Assembly (NCBI GenBank): GCA_025055255.1
Contig: JANWYI010000003.1
Location: forward strand, 59,995-123,994
Direction: 5' to 3'
Source of the DNA: Anaerolineae bacterium
GTDB taxonomy: Bacteria > Chloroflexota > Anaerolineae > Aggregatilineales > UBA2796
DNA length: 64,000 nt
In this document: piece by piece, positions 57,865-64,000 of the stretch
Position numbering within the stretch: position 1 is the stretch's first letter
Layout of the letters: each line of letters opens with the position of its first letter
The notes under the pieces: generated by a model
The model's input: the letters and a program-made list of their open reading frames with translations, nothing else
The model's database searches: none
Told to the model about the DNA's origin: nothing
Made by a program: the position numbers and the translations under genes

Positions 57865-59432
57865 GCATTTGATGGTGCGTTGCGCGGCGTGTACTGAGTG
57901 CGCAGCTCGCGCTTCAGCACTTTGCCTGCGGCGTTGCGCGGCAAGCTCTCAGCGAAGACGACGTACTTCGGCACTTTGAACTTAGCAAGCCGCTCCGTGC
58001 AATGCGCGATGATCTGCTCCGCGCTCAGACTTTCCCCTTGTCGCAGCACCACAATTGCCATGCCCGTCTCGCCCCAGCGCTCATCTGGCACGCCGATCAC
58101 GCCGACCTCTGCCACTTGCGGCAGCTGGTAGATCACTTGCTCTACCTCAGCAGGGTAGACGTTTTCGCCGCCACTGATGTACATATCTTTGTAGCGGTCT
58201 ACGATGTAAATGCAGCCTTCCTCGTCCACCATGCCGGCGTCGCCGCTGTGCAGCCAGCGATTGCCGTACTCATCCACGCTGAAGCTCTCAGCGTTTGCCT
58301 CAGGACGATTCCAGTAGCCCGGCGTGATGTTCGGTCCGCTGATGATCACCTCACCGACCTTGCCCACAGGCACGTCGCGCAGCTGCTCATCCACGACGCG
58401 CACGCGCGTATGCAGCAGCGGCTTGCCAACGCTCGTCGGCTTGCTGAGCGCGCGCCGCTTGTCAATTAAAAACACAGTCGGACTCGTCTCGGTCATGCCA
58501 AAGCCGAGCTGGATGATGATGCCGCGCTTGGCGTACGTCTCCAGCACTGAGACAGGCATCGGCGCGCCGCCGCAGCCCCAAGACTTAATGCGGCTCAGAT
58601 CAGCGCGCTCAAAGTCAGGATGCTGGCTCATGAACTGGTAGATAGACGGCACGCCGAAGAAATGTGTGACGCCCAGCTCAGGATCGCTCAGCGTCTTGAG
58701 CGTTAAACCTGGGTCGAACTGGCGTGCGATGATGCTGCAGCCACCTAGATGCAGCAGCGGATTGACGTACAAGTTCAAGCCGCCGATGTGAAAAGTCGGC
58801 AAGACGCAGTAGAACAGGCTCTCGTAGCTCAAGCCTGTCGGCGTGGTGATGTTGATAGCGTTCCAGAGCATCATACCGTGCGTGATCAGCACGCCTTTGG
58901 GATGTCCAGTGGTGCCGGCTGTGTACATGATGACCACAGGCACATCGTGCGTGGTCTGTGGTGGCATGTGCGCGTGCTTATCAGTGCTGCGCAGCGCGTC
59001 ATCGTAGCTCAAATTGCTGTCCGCAGGCGGCGCGCCGAAGTCAATGCGCAGGAAGTGCCGCAGCGGCGTGGCGGCAAGGGCAGGGATACGCGCGGCGAAC
59101 TCAGCGTCATAAATTAAGCCAACAGGCGCGGCGTCATTCAAAATGAAGACGAGCTCAGGGTCTGCCAAGCGCCAATTGAGCGGCAAGAGCATGGCGCCGA
59201 GCTTCCAACATGCCCAGAGCGCCTCAAAGTACTCGGTTGAGTTTTTGGCGAGAATGGCGACGCGATCTGAAGGCTGGACGCGCCATTCATCGCGCAGGAA
59301 GGCAGCAAGGCGTGCAGCGCGGTCGTTAAACTGGGCATAAGTGAATTGGCGCGCCGTTGCTTGGTCAATCAAGGCAACTTTCTCAGGCGTGCGGTCAGCG
59401 TGAAAGGCGATCCAATCGCTTGCGAGAATCAT
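57861..59432 (-). CDS. Acyl-CoA synthetase / AMP-dependent ligase
   Basis: VIMYTAGTTGHPKGVLITHG; YWNRPEANAESF; WLHSGDAGMVDEEGCIYIVDRYKDMYISGGENVYPAEVE. Confidence 0.96.
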   Translation of the reverse strand: MILASDWIAFHADRTPEKVALIDQATARQFTYAQFNDRAARLAAFLRDEWRVQPSDRVAILAKNSTEYFEALWACWKLGAMLLPLNWRLADPELVFILNDAAPVGLIYDAEFAARIPALAATPLRHFLRIDFGAPPADSNLSYDDALRSTDKHAHMPPQTTHDVPVVIMYTAGTTGHPKGVLITHGMMLWNAINITTPTGLSYESLFYCVLPTFHIGGLNLYVNPLLHLGGCSIIARQFDPGLTLKTLSDPELGVTHFFGVPSIYQFMSQHPDFERADLSRIKSWGCGGAPMPVSVLETYAKRGIIIQLGFGMTETSPTVFLIDKRRALSKPTSVGKPLLHTRVRVVDEQLRDVPVGKVGEVIISGPNITPGYWNRPEANAESFSVDEYGNRWLHSGDAGMVDEEGCIYIVDRYKDMYISGGENVYPAEVEQVIYQLPQVAEVGVIGVPDERWGETGMAIVVLRQGESLSAEQIIAHCTERLAKFKVPKYVVFAESLPRNAAGKVLKRELRTQYTPRNAPSNA

Positions 59433-59614
59433 GGCGAAAACCTTATCAAAACAAATCTCTTCTCAGTGCTTCAGTATAGCCGATTTGCGCCAATTGAGGA
59501 CTGTCAAAACAGTTTGTCTTCTGCACAATTCCGTAACAGCGCGGAAACTGCCTTTGTGCTATCATTCTCGGTAATCCCTAACCTACCGCTCACTTGTGAA
59601 GGAGTAAAGCCTGC

Positions 59615-60652
59615 GTGACCAGCTCAACTGCGCCAAGCCTTGCTGCTGAAGGCGCCGCGACTCGCCAAGTGACCGTGCGCCTTGATGACCGCGTGCGGCT
59701 GCTCTCAGCCGTCTTGGCAGCTACGAACTATCCTGATAAATCGCAGGAGCGCCGTAGGCACGGCACACACGCGCACGCGCGCGCCACGCGCAAATGGCTG
59801 ATTGACTTCATGAGCCATCCAGCTGTCCATGCGGCACAAGTGTTGCTCGATCAGGGCATGCCGCTTAACGCGCTGTTCAGCTATGCGCTGCGCCTGAGTT
59901 TCCCTGCGCTAGAGGCGGACTTGCCGCAGCCGCGCTGGATTCCGCCGCGCTGGAATGAATATTTGCGGCACTTCTACGAACAGACGCGCCTTGCCGAATG
60001 GTGGGAAAGCGAGTCGCCGCATTGGCAGACCGCTGTGCGCCATTTGCGCGAGACATTTGCCAGTGTAGACCTGCACGCCTTCCTAGAGCCGTTCGTCGGA
60101 CGTCTGGTCGAGACGCTCGTCTTCATGCCGAATATCTGCTATCCAACTGACCAGACACTCGGCTTGCAGATCGGCGGCGAGTTGGTGGTGATCATGCCAC
60201 CGCCAATCGCTTGGGGCGATAGCGCGCCGTGGCCGTACAAAGACGACCCTGCGCTCGCCTATCGCAGCGCTTTGGCAGAGTACGGCGCCATGCTGATGGA
60301 TGCTTATCTACAGCAGCATGCTGACCTTGTCGCCACGCTCAGTGAGCGTCCTTTGCCGATCATCGAAGAGCAGTATGCCGCCAAATACCCGTCGTGGCAC
60401 AGGCAGTTCATCGGCGTGTTCGTTGCCAGCATCACAGCGCTCTTTTTGGAAGATAAGGTCAGCACGCTTGAGGCGCGCAGTTTTACCCAGTACATGCAAA
60501 AAGTTGAGCAGCTAACAGGCTTGCCAACAGCTGTGAGCGTCATGCGGCGCTACTTGGAAGACTACCGCAGCGGACGCTACACCAGCTTTGCTGAGTTCAT
60601 GCCGAAGTTGCCGAATTTGCTCAAAGTCGGCAAGACGATCTCAGCGTTATGA
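59615..60652 (+). CDS. Hypothetical protein, probably conserved (no family recognised)
   Basis: 345-aa ORF, GTG start, coupled to murC by a 4-nt ATGA overlap. Confidence 0.75.
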   Translation: MTSSTAPSLAAEGAATRQVTVRLDDRVRLLSAVLAATNYPDKSQERRRHGTHAHARATRKWLIDFMSHPAVHAAQVLLDQGMPLNALFSYALRLSFPALEADLPQPRWIPPRWNEYLRHFYEQTRLAEWWESESPHWQTAVRHLRETFASVDLHAFLEPFVGRLVETLVFMPNICYPTDQTLGLQIGGELVVIMPPPIAWGDSAPWPYKDDPALAYRSALAEYGAMLMDAYLQQHADLVATLSERPLPIIEEQYAAKYPSWHRQFIGVFVASITALFLEDKVSTLEARSFTQYMQKVEQLTGLPTAVSVMRRYLEDYRSGRYTSFAEFMPKLPNLLKVGKTISAL

Positions 60653-62061
60653 GCGCGCCTGAGCTGAATGCAGCTGTCTTTCAGCGCGGCGCGCACGTCC
60701 ATATCATTGGCATTGGCGGCGCAGGCATGAGCGCCATTGCGCGCGTGTTGCTCGGACGCGGCGTCCGCGTCAGCGGCTCGGATCGCGCGTTGAACGCTCA
60801 GACAGCGGCTCTGATGGCGCTTGGCGCGCGCATTTACGAAGGTCACGCAGCAAGTCACCTAGAGTCACCGCACGTTGTGCTGATTTCGTCAGCGATCTCG
60901 CCTGAAAATCCTGAGGTTGAGGCGGCGCGCGCCGCAGGCATTCCTGTTTTGCGTCGCCGCGAGGCGTTGCCGTTGCTCCTAGAAGGCACATATCAGATTG
61001 CGGTCGCTGGCACGCACGGCAAAACGACCACTACAGCGCTGATCGCGCATATTCTGCGCGAGTCAGGGCGCGATCCGTCCTACATTGTCGGCGGCACGCT
61101 GCTCAACAGCGGTGACAACGCGCGGCACGGCTCAGGCGACGCTTTCGTCATCGAGGCTGACGAATATGACTATATGTTCTTAGGTCTGACGCCGACCATT
61201 GCCGTGCTGACCAACATCGAGCACGATCATCCCGACATGTTCCCGACTTTTGCCGACATGCAGGAAGCCTTTCGGCAATTCATCGCGCGCATTCCTGAGT
61301 ATGACGGCGTCCTGATCGCCTGTGCCGACGATCCGCACGCACACGCGCTCGCCAAAGCGCGGCGCAGCAGCGGTCAGCCGACGTTGACTTACAGCCTCTA
61401 CATGGCTGAAGCAGATTGGCGCGGAGCGTTTGCAGACGGTCAGCTTTTGATTGAAGGCGTCCAGAATGGACAGACCGTGCGTGCAGCGGCGCATTTGCCG
61501 CTCTACGGCGCACACAACGCACAGAACAGCCTTGCAGCCACAGCGGCGGCGTGCGTCTACGGCGTGCCGTTATCACAAGCAGCCGCTGCGCTGAGCAGCT
61601 TTCGCGGCACAGCGCGCCGCTTTGAGGTCATGGGCACAGCGCGCGGCGTGACCGTGGTCAACGACTATGCCCATCATCCAACAGCCATTCGCGCTACCTT
61701 GCAAGCCGTGCGCGCGCGCTTTCCACAGGCAAAGGTCTGGGCAGTTTGGCAGCCGCACACCTATAGCCGCACGCGCCTGCTGCTGGACGATTTCCTCAAT
61801 GCCTTCACGGACGCCGATCACGTGCTGATCACGGATATCTACGGCGCGCGCGAACTGCCACAGCCTGACGATCCAACGGCTGAGCAGCTCGCCGCGCTCA
61901 TGCGCGCGCGGACAGGCAAGTCAGCGCTGCACAGCGGCAATCTGGCACAGACCGCAGCGCATTTAGCGCAATCTGTATCTGAGGACAGTGTTGTGATCCT
62001 GTTCAGCGCAGGCGACGCGCCGCGCATCGGCGAGGAATTGCTCAAACAGCTGAGTCAGTAG
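60649..62061 (+). CDS. murC: UDP-N-acetylmuramate--L-alanine ligase
   Basis: HIIGIGGAGMSAIARVLLGRGVRVSGSD; VAGTHGKTTTTALIAHIL; VIEADEYDYMFL; VVNDYAHHPTAIRATLQAVR. Confidence 0.97.
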   Translation: MSAPELNAAVFQRGAHVHIIGIGGAGMSAIARVLLGRGVRVSGSDRALNAQTAALMALGARIYEGHAASHLESPHVVLISSAISPENPEVEAARAAGIPVLRRREALPLLLEGTYQIAVAGTHGKTTTTALIAHILRESGRDPSYIVGGTLLNSGDNARHGSGDAFVIEADEYDYMFLGLTPTIAVLTNIEHDHPDMFPTFADMQEAFRQFIARIPEYDGVLIACADDPHAHALAKARRSSGQPTLTYSLYMAEADWRGAFADGQLLIEGVQNGQTVRAAAHLPLYGAHNAQNSLAATAAACVYGVPLSQAAAALSSFRGTARRFEVMGTARGVTVVNDYAHHPTAIRATLQAVRARFPQAKVWAVWQPHTYSRTRLLLDDFLNAFTDADHVLITDIYGARELPQPDDPTAEQLAALMRARTGKSALHSGNLAQTAAHLAQSVSEDSVVILFSAGDAPRIGEELLKQLSQ

Positions 62062-62115
62062 CGCGCTGCGCCGCTGATTTGGTATGATCGTCGCCTTAAA
62101 ACAGGATTGACTGCC

Positions 62116-63108
62116 ATGACCTTTGCCGCGAATACGATCAACGTTCAATCGAGCCGCTTGCCGTTTGAGGCGCAGTATGACGGACGCTTCAAAGGCAAGC
62201 ACATTCTCTCGGTCTCACAGTTCGACGTTCACGATCTCGCCTACATCTTCGACGTCGCCGAGGAATTCCGCATGTTGGTGCGGCGTATCGGCGTGATGGA
62301 CTTGCTCAAAGGCTACATCCTCGCCAATTTGTTCTATGAGCCGTCTACGCGCACGTCATCATCGTTCATCGCTGCCATGCAGCGACTTGGCGGCACAGTT
62401 ATCCCGATCAACGAAGTGCGCTACTCTAGCGTCGCTAAGGGCGAATCGTTGCCCGACACTGTGCGCACGCTCGAATGCTATGCCGACGTGATCGTGCTGC
62501 GCCATCCTGAGGTCGGCTCTGCGGCGTTAGCGGCGCAATATGCGCGCAAGCCGATCATTAACGCTGGAGACGGCATCGGCGAGCATCCAACTCAGGCGCT
62601 CCTAGACCTGTTCACTATTTTGCAAGAGCGCGGACGCATTGACGGCTTGACCGTGACCATGCTCGGCGACCTGAAATATGGACGCACAGTCCATTCGCTG
62701 GCAAAACTGCTCTCGCTCTTCAAAGTGCGCCTGATCTACGTCTCGCCGCAGGCGCTAGCCATGCCTGAAGAGCTGGTCAATGCGCTGAATGCGCGCGGCG
62801 TGCGCCAAGAGAGCTACACTGAGCTGGAAGACGTGCTGGCAGAGACCGACGTGCTGTACGTGACGCGCATTCAGCAAGAGCGCTTTGCCGATCCGCACGA
62901 GTATGAGCGCCTGAAGGATAGCTACGTCATCACGCCTGAGACCTTGCGCGCCGCCAAGCCTGATCTCACGCTGATGCATCCCTTGCCGCGCCTGAACGAG
63001 ATCAGCATTGAAGTGGATCGTGATCCGCGCGCCGCTTACTTCCGCCAGATGGAATATGGTCTGTACATCCGTATGGCACTTCTAGCGCTTGTGCTGGGCA
63101 AGGCGTGA
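62116..63108 (+). CDS. pyrB: Aspartate carbamoyltransferase catalytic subunit
   Basis: [75 protein letters not shown]. Confidence 0.97.
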   Translation: MTFAANTINVQSSRLPFEAQYDGRFKGKHILSVSQFDVHDLAYIFDVAEEFRMLVRRIGVMDLLKGYILANLFYEPSTRTSSSFIAAMQRLGGTVIPINEVRYSSVAKGESLPDTVRTLECYADVIVLRHPEVGSAALAAQYARKPIINAGDGIGEHPTQALLDLFTILQERGRIDGLTVTMLGDLKYGRTVHSLAKLLSLFKVRLIYVSPQALAMPEELVNALNARGVRQESYTELEDVLAETDVLYVTRIQQERFADPHEYERLKDSYVITPETLRAAKPDLTLMHPLPRLNEISIEVDRDPRAAYFRQMEYGLYIRMALLALVLGKA

Positions 63109-63110
63109 GC

Positions 63111-64000
63111 ATGATAGCATTTTTCCCGCGCCTTGAGTCGCGCGCTAGAGCGATTGACTCGCTCCTGTGTGTCGGACTCGATCCACATCCTGAGCTGTTG
63201 CCTGAGCAGACAGCCCAAGCAGCGCAGACCTTTTGTTTGCGCCTGATCGAGGCGACGCACAACATGGCTTGCGCTTTCAAACCGAACATCGCCTTTTTTG
63301 AGGCGCTCGGCGCCGAAGGCTACGCCGCGCTGCGCAACGTGATCGCCTACATCCACGAGCGCCACTCTGACATTCCCGTGATCCTCGACGCCAAGCGCGC
63401 CGACATCACCAGCACAGCTGAGGCATACGCCAGAGCCGCGTTTGATTACCTACAGGCGGACGCGATCACGCTCAATCCATACATGGGCTACTCAGTCTTG
63501 GCGCCCTTCCTGAGTTACACAGGCAAGGGCGTTTTTGTGCTGTGCCGCAGCACCAATCCTGATGCGCGCGATGTGCAAGAGCTAGTGACTGACACTTTTC
63601 AGCCGCTCTGGGAAGTCATTGCCTCACAAGTTAAGGCGCTGAACGAGCCTGAGCGAGTCGGCTTGGTGGTCAGCGCGCTAAACAGCGATGATCTGGCATA
63701 CCTGCGGCAACGCGATCCGCGCACTTGGCTGCTGGTGCCCGGAGTCGGCGCGCAAGGCGGCGACCTAGAGGCGTGTGTGCGCAGCGGGGTGCGCTCAGAC
63801 GGACTGGGTGTCCTGATCAACGCTTCGCGCAGCTTGGCGCGCGCCGCTGATCCGCGCGCTGAGGCATTGCGCCTGCGCGACGCCATCAACACGGCACGTG
63901 CGCTGAGCGCGCCGATATCGGTCACGCCGCGCGACCTGATGCGTCGGCGCGTGGCGCTCGCCCTGCGCGACTCAGGCTGTGTGCGCTTCGGCAAGTTCAA
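63111..64000 (+). CDS. pyrF: Orotidine-5'-phosphate decarboxylase, apparently fused to orotate phosphoribosyltransferase (truncated by window end)
   Basis: Own translation: MIAFFPRLESRARAIDSLLCVGLDPHPELL...VILDAKRADITSTAEAYARAAFDYLQADAITLNPYMG...VPGVGAQGG... then VTPRDLMRRRVALALRDSGCVRFGKF without stop; last part looks like an OPRT N-terminus. Confidence 0.93.
   Translation, partial: MIAFFPRLESRARAIDSLLCVGLDPHPELLPEQTAQAAQTFCLRLIEATHNMACAFKPNIAFFEALGAEGYAALRNVIAYIHERHSDIPVILDAKRADITSTAEAYARAAFDYLQADAITLNPYMGYSVLAPFLSYTGKGVFVLCRSTNPDARDVQELVTDTFQPLWEVIASQVKALNEPERVGLVVSALNSDDLAYLRQRDPRTWLLVPGVGAQGGDLEACVRSGVRSDGLGVLINASRSLARAADPRAEALRLRDAINTARALSAPISVTPRDLMRRRVALALRDSGCVRFGKF

Overview
This is a gene-dense chromosomal window with about 50 protein-coding genes on both strands. 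The Thr/Pro-rich 'TATxTPT' stalk proteins, PPC, FHA and Ser/Thr-kinase genes and overall style suggest a Chloroflexi-like bacterium; that assignment is inference. I found no tRNA, rRNA, CRISPR array or transposase. Housekeeping content includes dnaK (partial)-grpE, an EPS operon (Wzz / BY-kinase / RmlA-like), fhs, tgt, murC, pyrB and a PyrF-PyrE-type fusion running off the right edge. Accessory content worth attention: (1) an orphan CARF-HEPN (Csx2/TM1812-type) ribonuclease in an apparent operon with a secreted beta-propeller protein, a response regulator and a histidine kinase, divergent from a membrane-anchored AAA/STAND-like ATPase; (2) an orphan KaiB next to a multi-PAS/GAF histidine kinase that begins with a receiver-like domain lacking the usual phospho-Asp; (3) an amino-acid ABC permease with an extracytoplasmic insert made of three Cys-x7/8-Cys repeats; (4) a Ser/Thr kinase fused to a SUMF1/FGE domain that is split by a His-rich insertion of about 210 aa; (5) a LacI-type regulator with two tandem HTH domains, a perfect TGAAACGTTTCA operator and a TTGACA-N17-TATGAT promoter, between pgmB and a GH65 phosphorylase; (6) apparent genome-wide avoidance of GGCC. 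All calls come from reading the sequence and the supplied ORFs; no database search was run.
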